Part shown: positions 45,746 to 54,014 of the stretch, piece by piece
How the letters are laid out: each line of letters opens with the position of its first letter
Position numbering within the stretch: the first letter of the stretch is position 1
From: Microbacterium testaceum StLB037
GTDB lineage: Bacteria; Actinomycetota; Actinomycetes; Actinomycetales; Microbacteriaceae
Length of the DNA stretch: 64,000 nucleotides
Reading direction: 5' to 3'
Assembly (NCBI RefSeq): GCF_900104345.1
Contig: NZ_FNJN01000008.1
Location: 1 to 64,000, forward strand
Notes under the pieces: generated by a model
What the model was told of the DNA's origin: nothing
The model's input: the letters and a program-made list of their open reading frames with translations, nothing else
Databases searched by the model: none
Translations under genes and position numbers: made by a program

Positions 45746-46564
45746 TCAGCGCGGCAGGTCGATGGCGCCGGTCTGCACGAGCTGCACCTCGCGCACCTCG
45801 CGACCCATCAAGCGGTGGGCGAGGCGCACGAAGTCGTCGGCCGATGATCCCGTGGCTTCGTAGCGGGCGGTGGGCACGGCATCCGGACTCGCGAGAAGAT
45901 CACGCGAGACGAGCTGACGGTAGACGTCTTTCGCGGTTTCACTGTCGCTCGAGACGAGGCTCACGTCGGGCCCCATCACGTAGCTGATGGCTCCCTCGAG
46001 GAACGGGTAGTGCGTGCAGCCGAGCACGAGCGTGTCGACGCCGGCGTGGCGGAGCGGGGCGAGGTACTGCTCAGCGGTGGCGAGCACCTCGGGTGAGTCG
46101 GTGACTCCGGCCTCGACGAACTCGACGAACCGCGGGCAGGCCTCGGCGAACACCGTGAGGTTCTCGTTGACCTCGAGCATGTCCTGGTAGGCGCGGGATC
46201 CGATCGTGCCGACTGTGCCGATCACGCCGATGCGGCCGTTGCGGGTGGTCGACATGGCGGTGCGGACGGCGGGGCCGATGACCTCGACGACGGGCACGTC
46301 GTACCGCTCGCGGGCATCGCGGAGCATGGCGGACGACGCCGTGTTGCAGGCGATCACGAGCATCTTCACGCCCTGCTCGACGAGGGTGTCGAGCACCTCG
46401 AGCGAGTACTTGCGCACGTCGGCGATGGGCTTCGGGCCGTAGGGCGAACGCGCGGTGTCGCCGATGTAGAGGATCGACTCGCGCGGCAGCTGTTGAGAGA
46501 CCGCGCGGGCGACGGTGAGGCCGCCGACTCCTGAGTCGAAGATCCCGATCGGCGCGTCGTCCAT
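45746..46564 (-). CDS. murI: Glutamate racemase
   Basis: Makes D-glutamate for peptidoglycan. The 272-residue product begins [20 protein letters not shown]; the two catalytic cysteines are C73 (IACNTASS) and C183 ([10 protein letters not shown]). ATG 46564 is preceded on its strand by TAGGCT and eight bases, so translation is probably leaderless or nearly so. Divergent from pncB. Order murI-rph-rdgB is conserved in actinobacteria. Confidence 0.96.
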   Translation of the reverse strand: MDDAPIGIFDSGVGGLTVARAVSQQLPRESILYIGDTARSPYGPKPIADVRKYSLEVLDTLVEQGVKMLVIACNTASSAMLRDARERYDVPVVEVIGPAVRTAMSTTRNGRIGVIGTVGTIGSRAYQDMLEVNENLTVFAEACPRFVEFVEAGVTDSPEVLATAEQYLAPLRHAGVDTLVLGCTHYPFLEGAISYVMGPDVSLVSSDSETAKDVYRQLVSRDLLASPDAVPTARYEATGSSADDFVRLAHRLMGREVREVQLVQTGAIDLPR

Positions 46565-46915
46565 AGGGACCCAGCCTATCGGGCGGGGGTGGGACGGGTT
46601 TCGGGGTGTCGACAGCGTCGCCGCGTACACAACGCAGGAGATTCGGCATCCCTCCTCCCCGCCGCCGCGGCTCGTCGACGCCCCGCCACCGTATTTCCTG
46701 CGTAGTGCGTGCGGGGGCCTATACCGCCAGGCGGCGCCGCGACCGTTCCGGATCCCGCGCACGCCACCAGAATGCAGGAATGTCGGCATCCTCCCGCTTC
46801 TCCAACGCCCGTCGACAGGGCGCGCCGGCCGAAAGTCCTGGGTTGTGTCGCACCGACCCGTCAAGGGGCTGAGGGCGACCCGACGCCCGACGACGGGCCG
46901 CAATAGGCTGACCGA
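46565..46915. repeat. murI-pncB spacer with GCAGGA-type repeats and two promoters
   Basis: Contains -10 elements for murI (TAGGCT on the minus strand, 46573-46578) and for pncB (TAGGCT at 46904-46909, six bases before ATG). Between them are repeated motifs: CGCAGGAGATTCGGCATCCC near 46631, TGCAGGAATGTCGGCATCCT near 46774, and an inverted TTTCCTGCGTAGTGCG near 46695. These resemble elements of the ku-ligD spacer. I see no supported gene in it. Confidence 0.6.
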
Positions 46916-48241
46916 ATGAGCCGTAGCACCGCCCTGCACACCGACCGTTACGAACTCACGATGCTCGACGCGGCGCTCCGCGACGGCACGGCCTCGCGCC
47001 GTTGCGTGTTCGAGGTCTTCGGTCGCCGCCTGTCCGGCGGGCGCCGGTTCGGCGTCGTCGCGGGCACGGGGCGGTTGCTCGAGGCGATCCGCGACTTCCG
47101 CTTCGGCGATGACGAGTTGCGCTACCTCCGCGACAACCGGGTGGTGGATGCCACGACCATCGAATTCCTCGCCGACTACCGTTTCACCGGCTCGGTGACG
47201 GGATACCGCGAGGGCGAGGTCTACTTCCCCGGGTCGCCGCTGCTGACGATCGAGGGCACCTTCGCCGAGGCGGTGCTGCTCGAGACGCTCGCCCTGAGCA
47301 TCTTGAACTACGACTCCGCCGTCGCCACTGCCGCCGCCCGCATGACCGTGGCCGCGGGCGAGCGTCCCCTCGCCGAGATGGGCTCCCGGCGCGCGAGCGA
47401 AGAGGCCGCCGTCGCCGCTGCCCGCGCGGCGTACATCGCCGGGTTCTCGGCGACGAGCAACCTCGAGGCCGGTCGCCGCTGGGGAGTTCCGACCATGGGC
47501 ACCGCGGCCCACGCGTGGACGCTGCTGCACGACACCGAAGAAGACGCTTTCCGCTCGCAGGTCGAGGCCCTCGGCCCGGGCACGACCCTGCTCATCGACA
47601 CGTACGACATCCCCGAGGGTGTGCGCACGGCCGTCCGCGTCGCGGGCACCGAGCTGGGCGGGGTCCGCATCGACTCCGGCGACCTCCCCATCGTCGCGGG
47701 CGAGGTGCGGGCGCTGCTCGACGAACTCGGCGCGACGAACACGCGGATCACCGTGACGAGCGACCTCGACGAGTACGCGCTCGCTGCTCTCGCGGCATCC
47801 CCCGTCGACTCGTACGGCGTCGGGACCTCGGTCGCGACCGGGTCGGGCGTTCCGACGGCGGGCCTGGTCTTCAAACTCGTCGCCCGCGAGGCCGCGGACG
47901 GTTCGTGGGTGGGTGTGGCCAAGGCATCCGCTCAGAAGGCCTCGCACGGCGGTCGCAAGGCGGCCTTCCGCACCCTCGACGCGGGCACCGCGACCTCGGA
48001 GCTGATCATCGTCAGCGACGGTTTCGAAGAGCTCTCGACCGCGGCCGAGCACCCCGACGCCCGTGCGCTGCAGACCGCGCTCATGGAGGACGGAGAAGCG
48101 GATGCCGCCTCCCTCGGCGCAGCGGGAGTGCAGGCCGCTCGGGCTCATCACTCGCGCGTCCGCGAGGAGCTGCCCGTGCGCGCCCTCGCGCTGAGCAAGG
48201 CCGACCCCGCGCTCCCGACGGAGTACCGCAACGCCGAGTGA
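46916..48241 (+). CDS. pncB: Nicotinate phosphoribosyltransferase
   Basis: Converts nicotinate and PRPP to nicotinate mononucleotide in the NAD salvage pathway. The 441-residue product starts [20 protein letters not shown], has [40 protein letters not shown], the phosphorylated His in [12 protein letters not shown], and [11 protein letters not shown] for PRPP binding. Length is typical of actinobacterial PncB. Leaderless TAGGCT promoter. Confidence 0.96.
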   Translation: MSRSTALHTDRYELTMLDAALRDGTASRRCVFEVFGRRLSGGRRFGVVAGTGRLLEAIRDFRFGDDELRYLRDNRVVDATTIEFLADYRFTGSVTGYREGEVYFPGSPLLTIEGTFAEAVLLETLALSILNYDSAVATAAARMTVAAGERPLAEMGSRRASEEAAVAAARAAYIAGFSATSNLEAGRRWGVPTMGTAAHAWTLLHDTEEDAFRSQVEALGPGTTLLIDTYDIPEGVRTAVRVAGTELGGVRIDSGDLPIVAGEVRALLDELGATNTRITVTSDLDEYALAALAASPVDSYGVGTSVATGSGVPTAGLVFKLVAREAADGSWVGVAKASAQKASHGGRKAAFRTLDAGTATSELIIVSDGFEELSTAAEHPDARALQTALMEDGEADAASLGAAGVQAARAHHSRVREELPVRALALSKADPALPTEYRNAE

Positions 48242-48262
48242 GCCGCGCTCGCCCGCCCCGCC

Positions 48263-48288
48263 GCGCGTGAGGGGTCAAAAACTGTCGC
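48263..48288 (+). repeat. Dispersed palindromic repeat, half copy B
   Basis: GCGCGTGAGGGGTC followed by AAAAACTGTCGC matches one arm of the repeat at 26831, 48643 and 52862. No matching second arm is found nearby. It lies directly after pncB. Confidence 0.7.
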
Positions 48289-48342
48289 CGCGTGCGCGTA
48301 GCCCACGGAAGGTGAGCCACGCGCGCAGGGGACTTTGGCTGA

Positions 48343-48620
48343 TTGAGTTGCCGCGAATGGCGGCCGGGCGGGGCGCGCAGCGACCAAGTGCGGCAACTGA
48401 AGCGGGGCGTGGCCATGGCGCGCGCGCGAGTCCGCCACCCTCCCGGGTTGAGTTGCCGCGAATGGCGGCCGGGCGGGGCGCGCAGCGACCAAGTGCGGCA
48501 ACTGAAGCGGGGCGCGGCCATGGCGCGCGCGCGAGTCCGCCACCCTCACCGGGTTGGGTTGCCGCGAATGGCCACCGGGCGGGCCGCGCAGCGACAAAGT
48601 GCGGCAAGTGAAGCAAGGTG
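48343..48620. repeat. Three tandem ~105-base repeats with internal inverted arms
   Basis: Units begin at 48343, 48448 and 48554 (periods 105 and 106). The first two are almost identical; the third has several changes and is partial. Each unit holds AGTTGCCGC and, about 45 bases on, GCGGCAACT (or GCGGCAAGT), able to form a stem. The repeats create open frames on both strands with repeating peptides, which I do not consider genes. The block sits between pncB and the DUF3039 gene. Confidence 0.85.
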
Positions 48621-48642
48621 CCCCGCGCACCAGGTCCGAACC

Positions 48643-48708
48643 GCGCGTGAGGGGTCAGGAAGTGTCGCTGGGCGACGGCGCCGGCGACACTTCCTGACCC
48701 CTCACGCG
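48643..48708. repeat. Dispersed palindromic repeat, perfect copy C
   Basis: Arms 48643-48668 and 48684-48708 are perfect complements over 25 bases; each arm carries GTGAGGGGTCAGGAAGTGTC. The 15-base centre is GC-rich. It stands 14 bases from the stop of the DUF3039 gene and may terminate it. Confidence 0.9.
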
Positions 48709-48721
48709 GGGTGAGAAACCC

Positions 48722-48988
48722 TCAGTTGATGAGGGACTCGTAGATCTCTTTGCACTGCGGGCAGACGGGGAACTTCTCGGGGTCGCGCCCCGGCGTCCAC
48801 TTCTTGCCGCACAGCGCACGCACCGGCTTGCCGCTCAGGGCGGACTCGAGGATCTTGTCCTTCTTCACGTAATGCGAGAAGCGCTCGTGATCACCGGGCT
48901 CGATGTTCTCTTCGCGGATGAGCTCTTCGAGCTCACGATCCAGGGTCGCGAGACCCCCGCTGTCAGGACTGTCGAGAGGCGTGCTCAT
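48722..48988 (-). CDS. DUF3039 protein (small zinc-ribbon-like)
   Basis: Encodes 88 residues. An acidic helix (LDRELEELIREENIEPGDHE) precedes RFSHYVKKDKILESALSGKP and the cysteine set ALCGKKW and FPVCPQCKEIYESL, which suggests one zinc site. This is the DUF3039 family, confined to actinobacteria and of unknown function. A TACACT element lies eight bases before the ATG. Confidence 0.88.
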   Translation of the reverse strand: MSTPLDSPDSGGLATLDRELEELIREENIEPGDHERFSHYVKKDKILESALSGKPVRALCGKKWTPGRDPEKFPVCPQCKEIYESLIN

Positions 48989-49039
48989 GGAGAGCCAGTG
49001 TAGCCGCGGTACGCCCCGAGCGGTCGGTGCGAGGCGAGG

Positions 49040-50602
49040 TCAGGTCGCTTCGGCGAACTCCATGAGCCGGGTTCCGCGACGTTCGAACAGCGCCGCACCG
49101 ACGGTGACACCGATGACGAGCACGACTGCTCCGGCGCCGACGCCGACCCAGAGAGCGAGCATCGAGTCGATCTCTTGACCGTTGATCGCCTGCCACGTGA
49201 GCCACGCCGCGGGCGAGGCCGCCGCGATCGCCCCGGCCATCACGAGACCCTGGGCGACGACGCCACCCGAGCCCGTGCGCTGCGGCTGCTGGAACGGGCT
49301 GTCACCCGGCCGCGACACCGCGTAGGGAGCAACGACTGACGAGATGCTCGACAGTCCGAGCCCGGCCAGGAACAGCGCCGCGCAGACGCCGACCATGGCG
49401 GGGAGGATGGCCCAGCGCCCGTGGGCGACGATGGCGAGCGGCAGGGTGATGGCGAGGATCGGGATGCCGATGAGCAGCACCGGAACGAGTCGTCCGATGC
49501 GGTCGGGAGCCCCGCGCATGCCGCTGGCGATGTGCATCCACAGCGCGGTGGAGTCGTAGGCGAGGTCGTTGTGCGGCAGCCAGCCGAAGAACAGCGCCAT
49601 GATCGGCACCGGCAAGAGGACGGCGAGTTCGAACGGCACCCCGGCGACCAGCAGCGGCACCGTCGAGACGACGGCGGCGATCGGCACGATGATGACGTTG
49701 ACGATGTAGCGACGGTCGCGCAGCCAGTACGAGAGGCTGCGGGCGGCGACCGCTCCCCCGGGCGTTCCGGGCAGGATCGCGAACCATCCGAGACCGCCGC
49801 GCTCGCGCACGGCGATGGGGCGGCGGGTCGTGGTGAGCAGGGTGTTGACGAGCGCGAACCACGCCAGGGCGAGAACGAGCACGGTGGCCAGGGCCACGAC
49901 GAAGCTGCCCACGGCGGCTCCGGCCGAGGGCGCCAGGGCGATGCCCCACGCGGCGCCGATCGGCGTCCACGCGAGCACCTCGGCGGCCGACGCGAGTTGC
50001 GAGGGCACAGCGCCGCGCCACTCAAGCGAACCGAGGAAGACACCCACGGGCACGACGACGACGAGCACGGCGACCAGGTACACCCCGATGAGCTCGCGCG
50101 ACTGCCGGGGGCGCTGGACGAGAGCGCCGAGCGCCATGCTCACCCGTGCGAACAAGACGCATGTCGTGAGGCCCAGGACCACGGATGCCACGCTCGCCCA
50201 GGCCGACGCGCCGTGAGCGCCCCACGCGATCGCGAGGCTCACACCGAGGGCGAGGACCACGAGCACGGGGACGCTGAGGAAGCCAGCCAGCAGGAGCGCT
50301 CCGGACAGGGGGCGGGGTTCGGGGCCGACGACGGCGAAGCGCCGGGGGTCGAGGGGGTCGATCGACGCGGTGACGGGCGGACCGACCGCGAAGCCGAGCG
50401 TCACCGCCGAGCCCGCGAGCACCGTGACGACGGCCGTGGTGAGGTTGCTGGCATCCGCGAGACCGGCCGCGCTCATCGCGGCCACGACGGTGGCGCCGAT
50501 CAGGATGACCACGCCGATGGCACGCCGGATGACCTCGCGCCGGTCGCCCCGCAGGGCGCCCAGCATCATGGCGAGCCTCAGGCGGAGAACGTGTGCAACC
50601 AC
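49040..50602 (-). CDS. ABC transporter permease
   Basis: Encodes 520 residues with about twelve hydrophobic spans and no solute-binding domain. The GTG at 50602 overlaps the ATPase gene by 25 bases; ATG 50569 (MLGALRGDRREVIRRAIGVV after MM) is an alternative start. The first span is AIGVVILIGATVVAAMSAAG. It pairs with the ATPase encoded directly upstream, forming an exporter of unknown substrate; the architecture resembles large ABC-2-type permeases. Confidence 0.82.
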   Translation of the reverse strand: MVAHVLRLRLAMMLGALRGDRREVIRRAIGVVILIGATVVAAMSAAGLADASNLTTAVVTVLAGSAVTLGFAVGPPVTASIDPLDPRRFAVVGPEPRPLSGALLLAGFLSVPVLVVLALGVSLAIAWGAHGASAWASVASVVLGLTTCVLFARVSMALGALVQRPRQSRELIGVYLVAVLVVVVPVGVFLGSLEWRGAVPSQLASAAEVLAWTPIGAAWGIALAPSAGAAVGSFVVALATVLVLALAWFALVNTLLTTTRRPIAVRERGGLGWFAILPGTPGGAVAARSLSYWLRDRRYIVNVIIVPIAAVVSTVPLLVAGVPFELAVLLPVPIMALFFGWLPHNDLAYDSTALWMHIASGMRGAPDRIGRLVPVLLIGIPILAITLPLAIVAHGRWAILPAMVGVCAALFLAGLGLSSISSVVAPYAVSRPGDSPFQQPQRTGSGGVVAQGLVMAGAIAAASPAAWLTWQAINGQEIDSMLALWVGVGAGAVVLVIGVTVGAALFERRGTRLMEFAEAT

Positions 50603-52707
50603 TCGAGGCCCTCCACGTCGCCGAGCCCACCGGAGAGCTCGCGGAAGCGCTCCTCGAGCGTTCCTTCGCCGCGCACCTCGTCGACGGTGCCCTCGGCGAG
50701 CACCTGACCCGAGACGATCACCGCGACCCGCGAGCAGACGCGTTCGACGAGCTCCATGCCGTGGCTCGAGAGGATGACCGTGCCGCCGTGTTCGACGTAC
50801 GTGCCGAGGATGTCGAGGATGACGCCGCTTGAGACGGGGTCGACGGCTTCGAACGGCTCGTCGAGCACGAGCAGGCGCGGCGAGTGGATCATCGCGCCGG
50901 CGAGCATGACCTTCTTGGTCATACCGGCGGAGTAGTCCGACACGGGACGCGACAGCGCCTCGACGAGGTCGAACGCGCGGGCGAGGTCGGCCGTGCGGCT
51001 CTCGACGAGCGGGGCGGGGAGCCCGCGCAGAGCGCCGTAGTACGACAGCAGCTGGCGGCCCGTGAGCCGGTCGAAGGTGCGCAGCCGGTCGGGCAGGACG
51101 CCGATGAGCTTCTTCGCCTCGCGCGAGCGCTTGCCCGCGTCGACGCCGTTGATCGTGACGGTGCCGCGATCGGGTCGCAGCAGTCCCGCGATGATCGACA
51201 GGGTCGTGGTCTTGCCGGCACCGTTGGGGCCGACCAGACCGTAGAACGCACCGGCGGGAACGGTCAGGTCGATCGCGTCGACCGCCCGCAGCTCGCCGAA
51301 GCTCTTCGTGATCGTCCGGAGCGCGAGAGCGGGGACGGCGGTCTCGTCAGCGGATGCCGTGACCCCATCGACCGCCGGCGCAGCCGCGACCGCGGCGGGC
51401 TCGAGGTCGTCGCCGTGGTGGGCGGCGTCATCGTTCGCCTCGTCGTCGCTCGGCTCAGCCGAGGCGGCAGCGAACACAGCGGTCTCGGGCTCGGGCGTCT
51501 CCTCGGCCTCGACCGATGCCTCCGCTCCGTCGGGGGCGACACTCTTGACGAGCAGTTCAGACTCGTTCGACCCCGCCGCGACCTCGTCCACGTGCACGTC
51601 GGCGGGCGTCGGGTCGTGGGGCTCGGCCGCGTCGTCGATGTCGGAGGTACCGGCGGACTCGGCGACGGCGCTCGACGCGTCGCCCGAGACCTCGGCCCGG
51701 GCGTCGGCCTCGAGCGGCTTCTCGGTGACGATCTCGGCGACCGGCTCGGCGGCGAGCGCCGAGGCAGACTCAGACTCCGACGGAGACGCCTCAGCGGGCT
51801 CGAGCTCCGCCACGTCGACGGGCTCAGACTCGGACACCGACGCGTCAGTGGCCTCGACCAGGGGCTCTTCGACGGCGATATCGGCGGGCGTGGGATCAGC
51901 CACAGGCTCCGCATCCGCCGGTTCCAGGTCAGCGTCAGCCGCCCCGGCCGAAGCCAGCTCAGGCGCAGGCTCCCCGACCGCCACCTCCGGCGCAGCCGCA
52001 GAGTCACCAGCGGGCTCCCCGACCGCCGCCTCCGGCGCAGCCGCAGAGTCACCAGCGGGCTCCCCGACCACCACCTCAGCCGGCGCGGCCTCGCCCGAGG
52101 GCTCAGCACCCGGCAGCGGCGGACGCGGGGGCACCACGATGTCATCGGGAAGCAGCGGAGGGATGCCGACACTCGGCGCGACCGCATCGGTCGCCCTCGT
52201 CGTCGCCTCGTCCTGGGCAGCCTCGAGAGCTGCAGCCTTCGCCGCGGCTGCCTTCGCCGCCGCCGTCTGACGCGGGGCGGCCGGCTTCTTGGGAACCGCC
52301 GGCTTCGCTCCGGCGGCGGGCTTCGCTCCAGCGGAGGGCTTCGCTCCAGCGGCGGGCTTCGCACCCGCGGCCTTCGACGCGGCCGTGGTGCGCGGGGCAG
52401 CAGGCTTTCGCGGAGTCGCGGGCTTCTTCGCGGCGGCCGTGCGGGCCGTCGCGGACGTGCCCGACGCGGCGCGCGCGGCCGTCGTGCGCGGGGCACGCGG
52501 CTTCGCCGGCGGCTTGGGCGCCGTGGCCGACTCGGACTCGGCGTCGTCCGACGCCGTCGCCGCGGCGGGGCGCCGGGGCGCACGCGGGGTCGTCGTCCGC
52601 GGAGCGCGGGGCTTGGGCGGGGGCGACATCGAGGCTTCGGCGCTCGCCGACGCGCCCTCGGTATCTGAAGAGGACTTTTCGGGGGGCACCGGCAGCGACG
52701 CTGTCAT
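50578..52707 (-). CDS. ABC transporter ATPase with 457-residue disordered N-terminus
   Basis: The ABC domain occupies residues 458-709: Walker A GPNGAGKTT, signature YSAGMTKKV (a degenerate LSGGQ), Walker B LLVLDEPFEAVD and switch His in SSHGMEL. Ahead lies a long low-complexity region: residues 1-170 basic and Ala/Pro/Lys-rich with GAKPAAGAKPSAGAKPAAG repeats, then 190-455 acidic with repeated VGEPAGDSAAAPE. The frame is unbroken from ATG 52707. Typical ATPases of this class are about 250-310 residues. The adjacent permease gene overlaps its 3' end. Confidence 0.85.
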   Translation of the reverse strand: MTASLPVPPEKSSSDTEGASASAEASMSPPPKPRAPRTTTPRAPRRPAAATASDDAESESATAPKPPAKPRAPRTTAARAASGTSATARTAAAKKPATPRKPAAPRTTAASKAAGAKPAAGAKPSAGAKPAAGAKPAVPKKPAAPRQTAAAKAAAAKAAALEAAQDEATTRATDAVAPSVGIPPLLPDDIVVPPRPPLPGAEPSGEAAPAEVVVGEPAGDSAAAPEAAVGEPAGDSAAAPEVAVGEPAPELASAGAADADLEPADAEPVADPTPADIAVEEPLVEATDASVSESEPVDVAELEPAEASPSESESASALAAEPVAEIVTEKPLEADARAEVSGDASSAVAESAGTSDIDDAAEPHDPTPADVHVDEVAAGSNESELLVKSVAPDGAEASVEAEETPEPETAVFAAASAEPSDDEANDDAAHHGDDLEPAAVAAAPAVDGVTASADETAVPALALRTITKSFGELRAVDAIDLTVPAGAFYGLVGPNGAGKTTTLSIIAGLLRPDRGTVTINGVDAGKRSREAKKLIGVLPDRLRTFDRLTGRQLLSYYGALRGLPAPLVESRTADLARAFDLVEALSRPVSDYSAGMTKKVMLAGAMIHSPRLLVLDEPFEAVDPVSSGVILDILGTYVEHGGTVILSSHGMELVERVCSRVAVIVSGQVLAEGTVDEVRGEGTLEERFRELSGGLGDVEGLEWLHTFSA

Positions 52708-52861
52708 CGCACCAAACTACCAACCCCCTCCGACACCGACCGACGCCTGGTCGCGCGCCGCACACACTCACAGATAACGAAAGGCCCGGCGACCAGTGCG
52801 AAACATTTCATCTGAACGGATGACGTCGGTGCGCGGCATCCCGTCGGCTTCTCTCCGTCCC

Positions 52862-52926
52862 CGCGTGAGAGGTCGAATTCTGTCGCTTCGCGTCTCCTCT
52901 GGGCGACACTTCCTGACCCCTCACGC
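52862..52926. repeat. Dispersed palindromic repeat, copy D
   Basis: Left arm 52862-52886 is diverged (CGCGTGAGAGGTCGAATTCT then GTCGC). Right arm 52903-52926 is the consensus GCGACACTTCCTGACCCCTC followed by ACGC. It lies in the 291-base divergent space between the ABC ATPase and the gene at 52999, so a pure terminator role is unlikely for this copy. Confidence 0.8.
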
Positions 52927-52998
52927 CCCGTCGCGCCCCGGGAGCGCCCCGCCGTCAACCGCCCCCGGCCAAATCGCCACCGGGGTGAGGATGGAGGC

Positions 52999-53937
52999 AT
53001 GGCTGAGAAGGTGCACCGCATCCACACCCTGCCCGACGACGCCCCCTGGAAAGGCGGCCTCCCGCCGGTGGGGTCCGAGGAGCACCCGCGAACGATCCGT
53101 CTGCTCGATCGCGTGCTCTCGGTGCAGCGACCCGTGGTGCTCGCGCACCTGCGCAGCGTGCGGTTGCGGCATCCGGATGCCACCGTCGACGAGATCCTGA
53201 GAATCCTCGAGCGCCGCTATCTCGCGGCCGTCACCACGGGTGGAGCTGCAGTCGGCGCCACGGCCGTGGTGCCCGGCATCGGCACGGGCGTGACGCTCGC
53301 GTTGAGCGGGGTCGAGACCGTGGGCTTCCTCGAGGCGACGGCTCTCTACGCGCAGTCGGTCGCCGAGGTGCACGGGGTCGTCGTCGAAGACCCCGACCGC
53401 GCTCGCGCTTTGGTTCTCGCGCTCATGCTCGGCAAGGAGGGCATCGACCTCGTGTCGCAGCTGGCGTCGCAAGCCGCCGGTCGTGGCGTCTCGCGCTCGA
53501 GCTACTGGGGAGAGATGGTGACCAAGACGCTCCCCCGCGCGATGGTCGGGCCGCTCGTCGACCGCCTCAAGACGACGTTCGTGCGACAGTTCGCCACGCG
53601 GGGCGGTGCGTCGTGGATCGGCAAGGCGCTGCCGTTCGGCGTCGGCGCTGTCGTCGGAGGTGCGGGCAACCACATCCTCGGCCGTCGCGTGCTCGTCAAC
53701 GCCCGTCGCGCGTTCGGCACTCCCCCGCTCGCGCTCCCGGTCGACCTCGAGCCCACGCCCGGCAGCGAGCGGCTCGAACGCGCCGCGGTGGGCGGTGTCC
53801 GCCGCGTCGGTGAGGCCATCGCCGGGGCCGGTCGCCGTACGGGTTCGCTGGCCCGCAAGGCCCTCCCGGGGCGCAAGAACCGCCCCGAGAATCCGGGGCT
53901 CGAGGCGGGCGACGACGACCGCACGTCGGCATCCTGA
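52999..53937 (+). CDS. Conserved-looking protein with glycine-rich hydrophobic segments
   Basis: Encodes 312 residues from an ATG behind GAGGATGGAGG. Residues 80-110 are small and hydrophobic (TTGGAAVGATAVVPGIGTGV) and a second such segment is near 213-230 (LPFGVGAVVGGAGNHILGRR), suggesting membrane association. The N-terminus is soluble with a helical segment (ATVDEILRILERRY), and the C-terminus is Arg/Lys-rich. I do not recognise the family with confidence. Confidence 0.65.
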   Translation: MAEKVHRIHTLPDDAPWKGGLPPVGSEEHPRTIRLLDRVLSVQRPVVLAHLRSVRLRHPDATVDEILRILERRYLAAVTTGGAAVGATAVVPGIGTGVTLALSGVETVGFLEATALYAQSVAEVHGVVVEDPDRARALVLALMLGKEGIDLVSQLASQAAGRGVSRSSYWGEMVTKTLPRAMVGPLVDRLKTTFVRQFATRGGASWIGKALPFGVGAVVGGAGNHILGRRVLVNARRAFGTPPLALPVDLEPTPGSERLERAAVGGVRRVGEAIAGAGRRTGSLARKALPGRKNRPENPGLEAGDDDRTSAS

Positions 53938-54002
53938 GGCTCACCCTTTCTCATCGACACGGGGGCGCGCGCAAGACCTTCGCGATGCGAAGACCCGCGC
54001 GT

Positions 54003-54008
54003 TAGCCT
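54003..54008 (+). promoter_or_regulatory. Leaderless -10 element (TAGCCT) of the maltokinase gene
   Basis: TAGCCT, six bases (CGCGAC), then ATG 54015, with no ribosome-binding site. Confidence 0.5.
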
Positions 54009-54014
54009 CGCGAC

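Noticed and set aside
45746..48151. An 801-codon minus-strand frame including murI
   Set aside because: Only the last 272 codons are murI; the upstream part is antisense of pncB and the murI-pncB spacer.
48267..48616. Overlapping 113-114 codon frames on both strands with repeating peptides
   Set aside because: They arise from the 105-base tandem repeats; no start signals and no family resemblance.
26831..48708. CRISPR array
   Set aside because: The palindromic repeats and the 105-base tandem repeats are not short direct repeats with unique spacers, and no cas gene is present.
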